Notes: generated by a model from the sequence alone, not told the origin. Positions 1 through 9,186 are shown, counted from the first letter of the stretch. The stretch is 64,000 nucleotides of DNA from Flavimaribacter sediminis (GCF_019492055.1 NZ_JAICBX010000003.1:496001-560000); one strand, 5' to 3'. A program made the numbers and translations.

Positions 1-149
1 TTTGTTGACTCCTTGTTTGCACCTGCTATGTGTCACCTGCTTTACGGGCTGTGGGGGTTCAGAATTTCGACCACGCAAAACAGCGAATTCTGATCGCCGA
101 CCGTTCCGATCCCGAGCCTGCCTGAAACGACTGTAAAAGCCGAGTTGTC

Positions 150-2153
150 ATGATCCCACGCGAAAAACACGACCGGATGGCCAATGCGATCCGCTTTCTG
201 TCGATGGACGCCGTAGAAAACGCAAAGTCCGGTCACCCCGGTCTGCCGATGGGCGCAGCCGACATCGCCACGGTCCTGTTTACGCGTTTCATGAAATTTG
301 ATCCGAAAGTGCCCGATTGGCCGGACCGCGACCGGTTCGTCCTGTCCGCCGGACACGGTTCGATGCTTCTCTACTCGCTGCTTTATTTGCTCGGGTACGA
401 AGACATCAACATGGAGGAAATCAAGAATTTCCGTCAGCTTGGATCGAATACGGCGGGGCATCCGGAATATGGCCACGCCGCCGGCATCGAAACGACCACC
501 GGACCGCTAGGCCAGGGTCTGGCGAACGCCGTGGGCATGGCGATTGCAGAACGCAAGCTCAACGACGAGTTCGGCGACGATCTGGTCGACCACCACACCT
601 ATGTGCTCGCCGGTGACGGTTGCCTTATGGAAGGCATCAGCCATGAGGCGATTTCACTTGCGGGCCACCTCAAGCTCAACAAGCTGATCGTCTTCTGGGA
701 CGATAACGGCATTTCGATCGACGGTCCCGTCAACCTTACCGACTCCACCGATCAGATCGCCCGCTTCGAAGCCGCCAGATGGAACACCATTTCCATCGAT
801 GGTCACGATACAGACGCAATAGCCGACGCGATCGAGAGCGCGCGCAATTCGGACAAACCGACGATGATCGCCTGCAAGACGGTCATTGGTTTCGGCGCGC
901 CGACCAAGGCCGGCACGGCGAAGGCGCATGGATCGCCGCTCGGCGATAAGGAAATTGCGGAAACGCGCAAAGCGCTCGGCTGGTCGGAAGCGCCCTTCGA
1001 GATACCTTCCGATATTGTCGACATGTGGCGGCTCGCAGGGTTGCGTTCCACCAAGGAGCGCAAGGCCTGGCAAGAACGACTCGCCGAAACGGCATCCGAA
1101 GCCCGGACGGTTTTCGAGCGCCGCATGAGCGGCGGTCTGCCTGGCGGCTTCGAGTCCGCCATCGACGCATACAAGAAGAAGCTCGCCCGCGAACAACCGG
1201 CCATGGCGACCCGCAAATCGTCCGAAGCAGCGCTCGGCGTGATCAACACGGCTATTCCGGAAACCATTGGCGGATCCGCGGACCTGACCGGGTCCAACAA
1301 CACCAAGACGGAGGATATGGGCGTCATCACGCCTGAAGATTTCTCCGGCCGATATCTGCACTACGGCGTGCGTGAACACGGCATGGCCGCAGCCATGAAC
1401 GGCATCAGCCTGCATGGCGGCCTGATTCCCTATGGCGGCGGTTTCCTCATCTTTTCGGACTATTGCCGCCCCTCGATCAGGCTCGCCGCGCTGATGGGCA
1501 TCCGGGTCATACACGTCCTGACGCACGATTCCATCGGTTTGGGAGAAGACGGACCGACCCACCAGCCGGTCGAACACATGGCGTCGCTGCGCGCCATTCC
1601 CAACCTTCTGACCTTCCGTCCCGCCGATGCGACGGAAGTGCTGGAATGCTGGCAACTGGCGCTGGAATCCGAACATCGCCCGTCGGCGCTTGCTCTGACG
1701 CGGCAGGATCTTCCGTCCATCCGTCCGGAGTATGAAGAAGAAAACATGTGCGCCTTCGGCGCCTATGACCTCGCGCCGGCGAGCGACGCCGACATCACGA
1801 TCTTCGCTTCCGGATCAGAGGTCGAGATCGCGCTGGATGTGCGCACAAAACTTGAAGCGGCCGGTCATGTCGCCCGTGTCGTTTCCGTCCCGAGCTTCGA
1901 GCTGTTCGAAGAACAGTCGGAAGAATACAAGGAAGCCATCATCGGCGATTCGCCGATCAAGGTGGCGATCGAAGCCGGAATCCGGCAGGGCTGGGACCGC
2001 TTTATCGGAAATGACGGCCTGTTCGTCGGCATGCACGGTTTCGGCGCGTCGGCGCCTTACAAGGACCTGTACAGTCATTTCGGAATCACCGCCCAGGACG
2101 CGTTCGAAACCATCCTGTCGACGCTGGAAAGCCTGGCCGGTCAGGAAGACTGA
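150..2153 (+). CDS. tkt: Transketolase
   Basis: A 667-residue protein of normal transketolase length. It transfers two-carbon ketol units in the non-oxidative pentose phosphate pathway using thiamine diphosphate, in the cytoplasm. Visible family marks are the N-terminal [14 protein letters not shown] block (residues 27-40), the ThDP/Mg motif GDGCLMEG (about 155-162), and the central pyrimidine-binding part with [13 protein letters not shown]. The start [16 protein letters not shown] fits rhizobial homologues, although the upstream ribosome site is weak. It is first in a run with gap and pgk on the same strand. The 149 bases before it show no certain promoter; TTGACT at 5-10 is a possible -35 box without a convincing partner. 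Confidence 0.97.
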   Translation: MIPREKHDRMANAIRFLSMDAVENAKSGHPGLPMGAADIATVLFTRFMKFDPKVPDWPDRDRFVLSAGHGSMLLYSLLYLLGYEDINMEEIKNFRQLGSNTAGHPEYGHAAGIETTTGPLGQGLANAVGMAIAERKLNDEFGDDLVDHHTYVLAGDGCLMEGISHEAISLAGHLKLNKLIVFWDDNGISIDGPVNLTDSTDQIARFEAARWNTISIDGHDTDAIADAIESARNSDKPTMIACKTVIGFGAPTKAGTAKAHGSPLGDKEIAETRKALGWSEAPFEIPSDIVDMWRLAGLRSTKERKAWQERLAETASEARTVFERRMSGGLPGGFESAIDAYKKKLAREQPAMATRKSSEAALGVINTAIPETIGGSADLTGSNNTKTEDMGVITPEDFSGRYLHYGVREHGMAAAMNGISLHGGLIPYGGGFLIFSDYCRPSIRLAALMGIRVIHVLTHDSIGLGEDGPTHQPVEHMASLRAIPNLLTFRPADATEVLECWQLALESEHRPSALALTRQDLPSIRPEYEEENMCAFGAYDLAPASDADITIFASGSEVEIALDVRTKLEAAGHVARVVSVPSFELFEEQSEEYKEAIIGDSPIKVAIEAGIRQGWDRFIGNDGLFVGMHGFGASAPYKDLYSHFGITAQDAFETILSTLESLAGQED

Positions 2154-2209
2154 ATTAAAAGTTGTCAACACCCCTTGTGTGACAAGGGCATATTTCGGGA
2201 GACCCATTG

Positions 2210-3211
2210 ATGACCGTCAAAGTCGCAATCAACGGATTTGGCCGCATCGGCCGCAACGTGCTGCGCGCCATTAGCGAGTCAGGCCGGACTGATATCGAAG
2301 TGATCGCCATCAACGACCTTGGACCGGTTGAAACGAACGCGCACCTGCTGAGATATGACAGCGTTCACGGCCGCTTTCCGGCGGATGTGACGGTTGACGG
2401 AGAAACCATCGATGTCGGCAAGGGTCCGATCAAGGTGACCGCGATCCGCGATCCCAAGGAATTGCCGTGGGGCGATGTGGACGTAGCGCTTGAATGCACC
2501 GGCATCTTCACTTCAAGGGAAAAGGCGGCGCTGCATCTCGAAAACGGATCAAGCCGCGTTCTCGTATCGGCTCCGGCCTCCGGCGCCGACAAAACCATTG
2601 TCTATGGCGTCAACACCGATGCGCTGACCGCCGACGACCTCGTCGTTTCGAATGCATCCTGCACGACGAACTGCCTTGCGCCGGTCGCCTACACGCTGAA
2701 CAAGGCCATCGGCATCGACAAGGGCTTCATGACAACCATCCATTCCTATACGGGCGACCAGCCGACGCTCGATACGATGCACAAGGATCTGTACCGCGCG
2801 CGCGCCGCAGCCATGTCGATGATCCCGACATCGACCGGCGCGGCTAAGGCCGTCGGCCTCGTCCTGCCGGAACTCAACGGCAAGCTCGACGGCGTCGCCA
2901 TCCGCGTTCCGACGCCGAATGTGTCTGTTGTCGATTTCAATTTCATCGCCTCCCGCGAAACCAGCGTGGAGGAAGTCAACGAAGCCATCCGGACCGCCGC
3001 CAACGGCGAACTCAAGGGCATCCTCGCCTTCACGGAAGAGCCGCTCGTTTCGATCGACATGAACCACAATCCGCATTCGTCGATTTTCCACATGGACCAG
3101 ACCAAGGTGATGGATGGCACCTTCGTGCGCATCCTGTCCTGGTACGACAATGAGTGGGGCTTCTCGAACCGCATGTCGGATACGGCCGTCGCCATGGGAA
3201 AGCTCATCTAG
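2210..3211 (+). CDS. gap: Glyceraldehyde-3-phosphate dehydrogenase (type I)
   Basis: A 333-residue GAPDH that oxidises glyceraldehyde 3-phosphate to 1,3-bisphosphoglycerate with NAD(P) in glycolysis and gluconeogenesis. The N-terminal Rossmann motif [10 protein letters not shown] (residues 7-16) and the catalytic [12 protein letters not shown] with Cys151 are intact, as is the phosphate-binding region with [10 protein letters not shown] chose ATG 2210 over the in-frame TTG at 2207 because GGGAG at 2197-2201 is 8 bases before it. It lies 56 bases after tkt and is followed by a DUF1272 gene and pgk, so it probably belongs to one operon. Confidence 0.97.
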   Translation: MTVKVAINGFGRIGRNVLRAISESGRTDIEVIAINDLGPVETNAHLLRYDSVHGRFPADVTVDGETIDVGKGPIKVTAIRDPKELPWGDVDVALECTGIFTSREKAALHLENGSSRVLVSAPASGADKTIVYGVNTDALTADDLVVSNASCTTNCLAPVAYTLNKAIGIDKGFMTTIHSYTGDQPTLDTMHKDLYRARAAAMSMIPTSTGAAKAVGLVLPELNGKLDGVAIRVPTPNVSVVDFNFIASRETSVEEVNEAIRTAANGELKGILAFTEEPLVSIDMNHNPHSSIFHMDQTKVMDGTFVRILSWYDNEWGFSNRMSDTAVAMGKLI

Positions 3212-3246
3212 CCACTGAAGACGAACACCGGCTCGGAGGAATCCGG

Positions 3247-3555
3247 ATGCTGTCGATCAGGCCGAATTGCGAATATTGCGATCGTGATCTGCCACCGGAT
3301 TGCACCGAAGCAATGATCTGCAGCTACGAGTGCACTTTCTGTTACGACTGTGTCGACACGGTGCTCTCCAATGTTTGCCCGAACTGCGGCGGCGGCTTCG
3401 AACGCCGGCCCGTTCGGCCGGCGAAGGCTTGGCGGACCGGCGCCTGCCTGACGAACCAGCCGCCGTCATCACAGCGGGTACACATGAAGCAGGACATTGA
3501 CCTGCTTCCCGCTTTCATCGAGAAAATCCGCAAAATCCCGCCGGGAGAGCGATGA
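3247..3555 (+). CDS. DUF1272 Cys-rich small protein
   Basis: A 102-residue protein whose first 60 residues match the DUF1272 family (start [18 protein letters not shown]). About nine cysteines fall in CxxC-type pairs (NCEYC, CTFCYDC, CPNCGG), which suggests zinc or another metal, but no function is established. The start at 3247 follows a strong GGAGGA at 3235-3240; a longer frame from 3154 would overlap gap and is less likely. The C-terminal tail from about residue 60 is not recognisable. It ends one base before the pgk start, so it is probably translated together with pgk. A small Cys-rich protein inside a glycolytic operon is unusual enough to note. Confidence 0.85.
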   Translation: MLSIRPNCEYCDRDLPPDCTEAMICSYECTFCYDCVDTVLSNVCPNCGGGFERRPVRPAKAWRTGACLTNQPPSSQRVHMKQDIDLLPAFIEKIRKIPPGER

Positions 3556-3556
3556 C

Positions 3557-4753
3557 ATGACTACATTCAAGACCCTTGACGATCTGAAAGATATCGCCGG
3601 CAAGCGGGTTCTCGTCCGCGTGGACCTGAATGTGCCGGTCAAGGACGGGAGGGTGACGGACACCACGCGCATCGAACGCGTGGCCCCGACCATCCTTGAA
3701 CTGGCGTCGAAGAACGCCAAGGTCATACTGCTTGCGCATTTCGGACGCCCCAAGGGCAAGCCCGAGACGACGATGTCGCTCGGTCCGATCGCCGACAAGG
3801 TGGAAGAGGTTCTCGACCAGCGGGTGCATTTCGCGCCCGACTGCATCGGCGAGCCCGTGGCCAGGGCAATGTCGCACATGACCAATGGCGACATATTACT
3901 TCTGGAGAATGTGCGCTTTCACGCCGGCGAGGAGGCAAACGACCCGGAATTCGCCCAGGCGCTGGCCGCAGAAGGTGATATCTACGTCAATGACGCCTTT
4001 TCAGCGGCGCATCGCGCGCACGCCTCGACGGAAGGGCTGGCGCATCTGCTTCCCGCCTATGCCGGACGGACCATGCAGGCCGAGCTCGAGGCTCTGGAAA
4101 AGGGTCTGGGCGATCCGGATCACCCTGTCGTCGCCATCGTCGGCGGCGCCAAGGTCTCCACGAAACTCGACCTCCTGATGAACCTTGTCCACAAGGTCGA
4201 CGCGCTGGTCATCGGCGGCGGCATGGCCAACACCTTCCTCGCTGCGCGTGGAACGGATGTCGGAAAATCGCTGTGCGAACATGATCTGGCGGACACCGCC
4301 AAGCAGATCATGATCGAGGCGGCCGGCGCCGGCTGCGCAATCGTTCTGCCGGTGGACGCCATTGTCGCGCGTGAGTTCAAGGCGCACGCCGAGACGCAAC
4401 AGGTCAAGGTCGACGCAATTCCAGCCGATTCGATGATCCTGGACGTCGGCCCGGACTCGATCGCCGCGATCATCGAATGGATCGGCAAGGCGAAAACCCT
4501 CGTATGGAATGGCCCGCTCGGCGCATTCGAAATTCCGCCTTTCGATACGGCGACGGTCACGGTCGCCAGATTCGCCGGCGGACAGACGGAACAGGGCCTG
4601 CTGATTTCGGTCGCAGGCGGCGGCGACACGGTGGCGGCGCTGAACATGGCTGATGTCGCCGATGACTTCACCTATGTCTCGACGGCGGGCGGCGCGTTTC
4701 TGGAGTGGATGGAGGGCAAGCCGCTGCCCGGCGTGGAAGCGCTGATGGACTGA
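3557..4753 (+). CDS. pgk: Phosphoglycerate kinase
   Basis: A 398-residue protein of normal length that makes ATP and 3-phosphoglycerate from 1,3-bisphosphoglycerate. The N-terminal substrate block [19 protein letters not shown], the GRPKGKPE segment, [12 protein letters not shown] and the C-terminal [10 protein letters not shown] with [13 protein letters not shown] are all present. The start [10 protein letters not shown] (ATG 3557) is one base after the DUF1272 stop and follows GGGAGAG. An in-frame extension upstream to 3497 overlaps DUF1272 and carries no conserved sequence. Confidence 0.97.
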   Translation: MTTFKTLDDLKDIAGKRVLVRVDLNVPVKDGRVTDTTRIERVAPTILELASKNAKVILLAHFGRPKGKPETTMSLGPIADKVEEVLDQRVHFAPDCIGEPVARAMSHMTNGDILLLENVRFHAGEEANDPEFAQALAAEGDIYVNDAFSAAHRAHASTEGLAHLLPAYAGRTMQAELEALEKGLGDPDHPVVAIVGGAKVSTKLDLLMNLVHKVDALVIGGGMANTFLAARGTDVGKSLCEHDLADTAKQIMIEAAGAGCAIVLPVDAIVAREFKAHAETQQVKVDAIPADSMILDVGPDSIAAIIEWIGKAKTLVWNGPLGAFEIPPFDTATVTVARFAGGQTEQGLLISVAGGGDTVAALNMADVADDFTYVSTAGGAFLEWMEGKPLPGVEALMD

Positions 4754-4803
4754 CGGCCCGAGGCGTCGCCATTGTCCACAACCGCAGAGCAAGCCTCCAT
4801 TTA

Positions 4804-4831
4804 AAACGATTAATAGTTTTTTTAATCGTTT
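4804..4831. promoter_or_regulatory. AT-rich inverted repeat between pgk and fba
   Basis: AAACGATTAA (4804-4813) and TTAATCGTTT (4822-4831) are perfect 10-base arms around an 8-base T-rich spacer. It could be the pgk terminator, but the loop rather than the 3' side holds the T run. Each arm also carries an AA(A)CGATT-type core with a central CG, like operators of LacI-family regulators. In Sinorhizobium the LacI-type regulator PckR is known to act on fbaB, gap and other genes of this pathway, so an operator is plausible. This assignment is inference. Confidence 0.45.
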
Positions 4832-4944
4832 CAGGCTTTTAACCGCCATTTACAAGCCCGACAGTTCTGCTATCGGCATCCCCCGACACAATTGATGCGC
4901 TGGCTCTTTCGGGTCGGCGACGCAGGGCAAGGGAGAAAAAGCCG

Positions 4945-5970
4945 ATGACCGAACGTCTGGAAGATATTGCCGCCGCCATGGTCGCGCCCGGCAAGGGCAT
5001 ACTCGCAGCAGACGAATCCAGCGGAACGATAAAGAAGCGTTTCGACACGATCGGCGTGGAATCCACCGAGGACAATCGCCGCGACTATCGCGAAATGCTG
5101 TTTCGCGCGGATGACGCCATGCAGAATTGCATTTCCGGCGTGATCCTGTTCGACGAGACGCTCCGGCAGAAGGCCGTCGACGGCACGCCGCTGGTCAAGC
5201 TTATCAGCGATGCGGGCGCGGTTCCCGGCATCAAGGTCGACGCGGGCGCCAAGCCGCTCGCCGGCTTTGACGGCGAGACCGTGACGGAAGGCCTGGACGG
5301 CCTCCGTGACAGGCTCAACGAATATTACGGTCTGGGCGCGCGCTTCGCCAAGTGGCGCGGCGTCATCTCGATATCCGACGACCTGCCGACCGGCTATGCT
5401 GTGGAAGCCAACGCCCACGCGCTGGCGCGTTATGCAGCGCTTTGCCAGGAAGCCGGCATCGTGCCGATCGTCGAGCCGGAAGTGCTGATGGATGGCGAGC
5501 CGGGCGATCATTCGATCGACCGCTGCTACGAGGTGACCGAAGCGGTTCTGCGCAGCGTCTTCAACGCGCTCTATGACGCAGATGTCCTGCTCGAGGGGAT
5601 GGTGTTGAAACCAAACATGGTCATAGACGGCAAGGCCAAGCGGACCGCGAGCGTCGAGGAAGTCGCCGAAAAAACGCTTCGCTGCCTGAAATCGACCGTC
5701 CCTGCAGCCGTTCCCGGCATCGCTTTCCTGTCCGGCGGACAGTCCGACGAAGAGGCGACGGCGCATCTTTCTGCAATGAACGCGATGGGCGACCTGCCTT
5801 GGGCGCTGACGTTCTCCTATGGCCGCGCGCTGCAGGCCGCGGCGCTTCAGGCCTGGTCCGGCAAGACGGAAAACGTCGCAGCCGCGCAAAGGGCCTTCAG
5901 CCACCGCGCACGGATGAACGGGCTCGCCGCCATGGGCGACTGGAAGGCCGACCTGGAAAAAGCCGCCTGA
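4945..5970 (+). CDS. fbaB: Class I fructose-bisphosphate aldolase
   Basis: A 341-residue class I (Schiff-base) aldolase that cleaves fructose 1,6-bisphosphate to two triose phosphates. GILAADESSGTIKKRF (near residue 18), the PIVEPEVLMDG block and VLKPNMVIDGK, with the presumed Schiff-base lysine, are visible. GGGAGAAAAAG lies just before ATG 4945. It is 191 bases after pgk with an inverted repeat between them, so it may have its own promoter. Class I aldolase beside pgk is the usual rhizobial arrangement. Confidence 0.95.
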   Translation: MTERLEDIAAAMVAPGKGILAADESSGTIKKRFDTIGVESTEDNRRDYREMLFRADDAMQNCISGVILFDETLRQKAVDGTPLVKLISDAGAVPGIKVDAGAKPLAGFDGETVTEGLDGLRDRLNEYYGLGARFAKWRGVISISDDLPTGYAVEANAHALARYAALCQEAGIVPIVEPEVLMDGEPGDHSIDRCYEVTEAVLRSVFNALYDADVLLEGMVLKPNMVIDGKAKRTASVEEVAEKTLRCLKSTVPAAVPGIAFLSGGQSDEEATAHLSAMNAMGDLPWALTFSYGRALQAAALQAWSGKTENVAAAQRAFSHRARMNGLAAMGDWKADLEKAA

Positions 5971-6072
5971 TACAAAAGGACGCGACAGGCGGGCGCACAA
6001 GCGCCGGCCTGCGCCTTGACAGGCGCAGCGGCAAACGGTGAAATCCCGCGAAACCCGCCGGACCACTCACCC

Positions 6073-6828
6073 ATGCTGAAAACCCGAACCAAACTCTTCT
6101 ACGGCGTAGCCAGCTGGTTGTTGCTGCCGGCAGCACTCTACTATGGCCTCAAGGTCAGGGCGCGCACGCCGCGCCAGGCGCCGCCGGCCGGTCCGCAAAG
6201 CGGCGTCGCAGGCGTCGCGGGGAAAGAGGCCTACCGCCTCCTCGTCATCGGCGATTCTTCGGCCTGCGGCGTAGGCGTGGAAGATGTCGCAGATTCGCTT
6301 GCGCCCCAGATCGCCGGTTTCATCAACAGCAAATCGAACGCATCGGCGTCCTGGCGCATATCCGGATCGAATTCAGCCACGAGCGGACAGATCCGCGACC
6401 ATGTTACGCCCAATCTAGAACGCCGGCCCTACACCCATATCGTGCTGTCTCTCGGCACCAACGACATGAAGAACTTCCATACCGTCAGCCGATTCAAGAA
6501 AGCGTTTGGCGGACTGCTTTATGCGCTCCACGCAAAGTGGCCGGACGCGACCCTCATCTGGTCGCCGCTGATCGACATGAAGACCGTTCCCGGGTTTCCG
6601 GCCCCCCTCTCCGCAATCCTGCAAATGCGCCGCGAACTCATCAACGATATGGGCGTGAAGCTGTGCAACGAGCGCTACGCTACGGTCGCGCCGCTTCTCG
6701 AATCATCCAATCCGCTCGGCTATTCCATCGACGGGTTTCACGCCAGCGCGGCCGGCTACGGCTACTGGGCGGAACTTCTTGCCGACACGATCCTTGCGCT
6801 TCCCGGACCGGCCGGTCACTCCACCTGA
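6073..6828 (+). CDS. SGNH/GDSL-family hydrolase
   Basis: A 251-residue hydrolase of the SGNH fold. Block I is VIGDSSACGVGV with the nucleophile Ser, block III is SLGTNDM, and block V is DGFHASAAGYGYW with the Asp-His pair. An N-terminal hydrophobic stretch (FYGVASWLLLPAALYYGL) predicts export or membrane anchoring. Substrate unknown; an esterase or lipase role is likely from the family. ATG 6073 precedes the hydrophobic segment; an extension to 6016 is possible but adds nothing conserved. Its last 13 bases overlap the 3' end of a small gene on the other strand. A perfect 8-base-arm hairpin without a T tract (6009-6028) lies upstream. Confidence 0.85.
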   Translation: MLKTRTKLFYGVASWLLLPAALYYGLKVRARTPRQAPPAGPQSGVAGVAGKEAYRLLVIGDSSACGVGVEDVADSLAPQIAGFINSKSNASASWRISGSNSATSGQIRDHVTPNLERRPYTHIVLSLGTNDMKNFHTVSRFKKAFGGLLYALHAKWPDATLIWSPLIDMKTVPGFPAPLSAILQMRRELINDMGVKLCNERYATVAPLLESSNPLGYSIDGFHASAAGYGYWAELLADTILALPGPAGHST

Positions 6829-6974
6829 AGCACGATCGCCAGGCTCATCACCACAAAGGCGATGACGGCGATCTTCCAGAAGTCTCCGCGCTTCTTCAGA
6901 CCGGGCAGGCCGAGCGGCTTGATGATGTGAGCCGCCATCGCCAGCAGCAGGAATAGGGCGAGTATCTTGGTCAC
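6816..6974 (-). CDS. Small membrane protein (52 aa)
   Basis: A short frame starting at GTG 6974 gives a 52-residue protein beginning VTKILALFLLLAMAAHIIKP. It has two hydrophobic segments (about residues 3-18 and 33-50) separated by the basic stretch GLKKRGDFWK. It starts 6 bases after the stop of the quinone oxidoreductase on the same strand, so it is probably the last gene of that operon and translationally coupled. I recall similar tiny membrane proteins in rhizobial genomes, but no function. Its stop overlaps the end of the convergent SGNH gene. Confidence 0.65.
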   Translation of the reverse strand: MTKILALFLLLAMAAHIIKPLGLPGLKKRGDFWKIAVIAFVVMSLAIVLQVE

Positions 6975-6980
6975 GAGCGC

Positions 6981-7964
6981 CTAACCGTCCAGGTCGAGCA
7001 CGATTTTGCCGATGTGCTGCCCTTCCTCCATACGGGCATGGGCGGCGGACGCGCGTTCGAACGGAAAGATCGTGTCCATGACCGGCGCGACCTGGCGTTT
7101 TTCCAGTAGCGGCCAGACCTTTTCGTGCAACTCCCGTGCAATCTGCGCCTTGAACTCGATGCTGCGCGGCCTGAGCGTCGAGCCGGTGTGAACCAGCCGC
7201 TTGACCATGAGCTTGAAAAAATTGACCTCCGCCTTCGGTCCGCCAAGGAAGGCGATCTGCACAATGCGCCCTTCCTCGGCCGCAGCGTCGAAATTCCGTT
7301 CGATATAGCTGCCGCCGACCATGTCGAGGATCAGATTGGCGCCCACGCCATTCGTGGCGTCCCTGACGGCCGCGACGAAATCCTCGTCGCGATAGTTGAT
7401 CGCGCGATCGGCGCCGAGATCGAGACAGGCCTTGCATTTTTCTTCCGTGCCCGCCGTGGCGAGCACCGTCGCGCCGAAGGCCTTGGCGAGCTGAATGGCC
7501 GTCGTGCCGATGCCGGACGTTCCGCCGTGGACCAGAAATACCTCGCCTTCCCGCAGGCCGCCACGCTGAAAGACATTATGCCAGACGGTGAAATAGGTTT
7601 CGGGTATGGCGCCCGCCTCGTTGAAGCTGAAGCCTGCTGGCGCCGGCAGCGCATTGCTGGCGTGAACCGTGCAGAACTCCGCATAGCCGCCGCCCGGAAC
7701 CAGTCCGCACACGGCGTCGCCGACCTTGAACCCCTCGGCGCCGGGTCCGAGCGCCTCGACTTCGCCGGCGATTTCCAGCCCGGGCACATCGGATGCGCCC
7801 GGCGGCGGCGCGTAGCCGCCCATGCGCTGCAGGCAGTCCGGACGATTGACGCCCGCCGCCTTGACGCGGACGAGCAGTTCCCCTTCCCGCGGCTCCGGCG
7901 CATCCCTCGTCGCCACTTCCAGCACTTCCGGACCGCCTGGCTCCCGAATTTCTATCACCCGCAT
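6981..7964 (-). CDS. NAD(P)H:quinone oxidoreductase (zinc-free MDR, PIG3-like)
   Basis: A 327-residue medium-chain dehydrogenase/reductase of the quinone-oxidoreductase branch. It starts MRVIEIREPGGPEVLEV, has the GVNRPDCLQRMGGY segment, PGLEIAGEV in the GroES-like half, and the nucleotide-binding VHGGTSGIGTTAIQLAKAFG. It lacks the Cys/His ligands of zinc alcohol dehydrogenases. The likely reaction is NADPH-dependent reduction of quinones or enones in the cytoplasm. It is transcribed divergently from the DUF1192 gene and is followed by a small membrane protein gene. Confidence 0.92.
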   Translation of the reverse strand: MRVIEIREPGGPEVLEVATRDAPEPREGELLVRVKAAGVNRPDCLQRMGGYAPPPGASDVPGLEIAGEVEALGPGAEGFKVGDAVCGLVPGGGYAEFCTVHASNALPAPAGFSFNEAGAIPETYFTVWHNVFQRGGLREGEVFLVHGGTSGIGTTAIQLAKAFGATVLATAGTEEKCKACLDLGADRAINYRDEDFVAAVRDATNGVGANLILDMVGGSYIERNFDAAAEEGRIVQIAFLGGPKAEVNFFKLMVKRLVHTGSTLRPRSIEFKAQIARELHEKVWPLLEKRQVAPVMDTIFPFERASAAHARMEEGQHIGKIVLDLDG

Positions 7965-8081
7965 CGCTTCACCTCGGTTGCTCTCGTTGAACTCACCCGT
8001 CTTATGCCATTATCATGGCCAGTCCGCCATGCCGGCGGACAAACCTCTTTTGCCTTGACGCGCCGTCGGAGGAGAACCGGG

Positions 8082-8270
8082 ATGTCGATATTTGACGAAG
8101 AGCCTCAGAAGAAGCCCACTTTCCATGAAGTTGGAAGCGACCTGTCGATGTTGTCAGTGGATGAACTTGATCATCGAATCAATTTACTGAAGGCCGAGAT
8201 CGACCGTCTGGAGAAGGAGAAGGAGTCGAAACAAAGCAGCCGGGATGCGGCCAACTCCATCTTCAGGTGA
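8082..8270 (+). CDS. DUF1192 small protein
   Basis: A 62-residue protein matching DUF1192: MSIFDEEPQKKPTFHEVG followed by LSMLSVDELDHRINLLKAEIDRLEKE, a short amphipathic coiled coil. GGAGGAG at 8068-8074 fixes the start. The function is unknown. It sits upstream of the CtrA-box/sRNA interval and rcdA. Confidence 0.88.
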   Translation: MSIFDEEPQKKPTFHEVGSDLSMLSVDELDHRINLLKAEIDRLEKEKESKQSSRDAANSIFR

Positions 8271-8318
8271 GCTCTTTTGAGCGGAAACAACAAAAAACTT
8301 TTAATAAATTCCCAACCG

Positions 8319-8333
8319 TTAACCGGTCATTAA
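8319..8333. promoter_or_regulatory. CtrA box 1 (TTAA-N7-TTAA)
   Basis: TTAA (8319-8322), seven bases, TTAA (8330-8333). Read on the minus strand it also fits the longer form TTAA-N7-TTAAC. CtrA is the master cell-cycle response regulator of alphaproteobacteria. The box lies 12 or more bases before the predicted sRNA start, a normal position for CtrA control of that promoter. Confidence 0.7.
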
Positions 8334-8344
8334 GCTTTACAGGT

Positions 8345-8455
8345 GTTTACTGGTTGCATCCAGAGCTTCTGGATTTCGGACCGAGTGACAAAGTGGTCAT
8401 TCTGTTTGATGCCTCCCTGTTAAACTTCTGAGAGCCGCCTTGCGGCTCTTTTTTT
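8345..8455 (+). ncRNA. Candidate trans-acting sRNA upstream of rcdA
   Basis: The segment has the architecture of an Hfq-type sRNA. A perfect 7-base hairpin ATCCAGA-GCT-TCTGGAT lies at 8358-8374. Then comes a segment that can pair GACC/GGTC, a probably unpaired C-rich stretch with CCTCCCT (8412-8418), and a GC-rich terminator with seven T's (8431-8455). The 5' end is estimated from the CtrA box and is uncertain by about 10 bases. The CCTCCCT is also found in the mmgR-like RNA at 63537-63546 and could act as an anti-Shine-Dalgarno seed. An attenuated leader of rcdA is an alternative. Confidence 0.55.
8431..8455 (+). terminator. Intrinsic terminator of the candidate sRNA
   Basis: Stem AGAGCCGC (8431-8438) pairs perfectly with GCGGCTCT (8442-8449) around a CTT loop, and the transcript continues into a run of T's to 8455. 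It ends transcription well before rcdA, which supports a separate RNA. Confidence 0.9.
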
Positions 8456-8489
8456 GTGTCCTCGGGTAGTCGGCATTTGGCGAAAGCCG

Positions 8490-8504
8490 TTAACCTTTCT
8501 TTAA
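8490..8504. promoter_or_regulatory. rcdA: CtrA box 2 (TTAA-N7-TTAA)
   Basis: TTAA (8490-8493), seven bases, TTAA (8501-8504), preceded by CCG and followed by TTATG. It lies after the sRNA terminator and 157 bases before rcdA, so it is the natural candidate for CtrA control of rcdA. In S. meliloti, rcdA is reported to be a CtrA target. Confidence 0.7.
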
Positions 8505-8661
8505 TTATGTTCTTGCCCAAAAGCCTCTCCATCTGCATTTTGGCTCACAAACCATGTGCACAACCGATAGGGCCCACTTTGATGTGACGTCGGAGGCAAT
8601 TATAACAATGATGCCGCGGAGATTGGGACAACGCTGGCGCAATCCATACTGAATGAAATAA

Positions 8662-9186
8662 ATGGCTGAATCCAAAGAAAACACGATACGAATTGCCGAT
8701 CGTTTTACCTCTTCGGCATCCTTCAGTCTTCTGTATTCCGAAGGCATGCAGCTGGTGGAAGAAACCGCCGCCTATCTCGACGGTCCGGGACGACAGGAAT
8801 CCAAGGCGCTGCCGCGTCTTGCTTCGGTTCTCTACGCCGCCGAGTCGATGCGCCTGACCACGCGTCTCATGCAGCTCGCCTCATGGCTTCTGCTGCAAAG
8901 AGCGGTCAATACCGGGGAAATGACCCGCGAGCAGGTCATTGCGGAAAAGTCCAAGGTGCGTCTCGACAGCTTCGCCTGCGATCCCTCGGCGCCGGGCTGG
9001 ACTGAACTGCCGCTCGAGTTCCGCGTGCTCGTCGAACGATCGCTTCGCGTCCAGTCGCGCGTCGCCCTGCTCGACAGCGAGATCTACCATCGCGACGAAC
9101 AGAAGGCGGCGCTCGTCAATCCGGATCGCGAAAACGCCGTCAAGGCCCAGCAGACATTGTTGAGCACGGCGTTCGGGACCGGCTGA
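8662..9186 (+). CDS. rcdA: RcdA, regulator of CtrA degradation (DUF1465)
   Basis: A 174-residue protein of the DUF1465 family, the length of Caulobacter RcdA. The conserved N-terminal part (FTSSASFSLLYSEGMQLVEETAAYLDG), the helical MRLTTRLMQLASWLLLQRAV and LPLEFRVLVERSLRVQSRVALLD are visible. In Caulobacter RcdA is an adaptor that delivers CtrA to ClpXP together with CpdR and PopA. Its S. meliloti orthologue is also cell-cycle linked. Two CtrA boxes upstream suggest a feedback loop. It converges on rpmE, with a terminator between them. Confidence 0.88.
   Translation: MAESKENTIRIADRFTSSASFSLLYSEGMQLVEETAAYLDGPGRQESKALPRLASVLYAAESMRLTTRLMQLASWLLLQRAVNTGEMTREQVIAEKSKVRLDSFACDPSAPGWTELPLEFRVLVERSLRVQSRVALLDSEIYHRDEQKAALVNPDRENAVKAQQTLLSTAFGTG

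Larger units (their letters stand above)
8271..8661. other. Intergenic interval with two CtrA boxes and a candidate sRNA
   Basis: This 391-base gap between the DUF1192 and rcdA genes has no credible protein gene. It holds two exact TTAA-N7-TTAA sites (8319-8333 and 8490-8504), between them a structured segment ending in a strong intrinsic terminator. The 157 bases between the second box and rcdA would be an unusually long leader and contain nothing else I can name. Confidence 0.8.

Noticed and set aside
3154-3246. Upstream extension of the DUF1272 gene
   Set aside because: It overlaps the end of gap, lacks conservation, and the GGAGGA site clearly serves ATG 3247.
6009-6028. Terminator after fbaB
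   Set aside because: The 8-base stem is perfect but there is no T run, and it lies only 45 bases before the SGNH start; its role is unclear.
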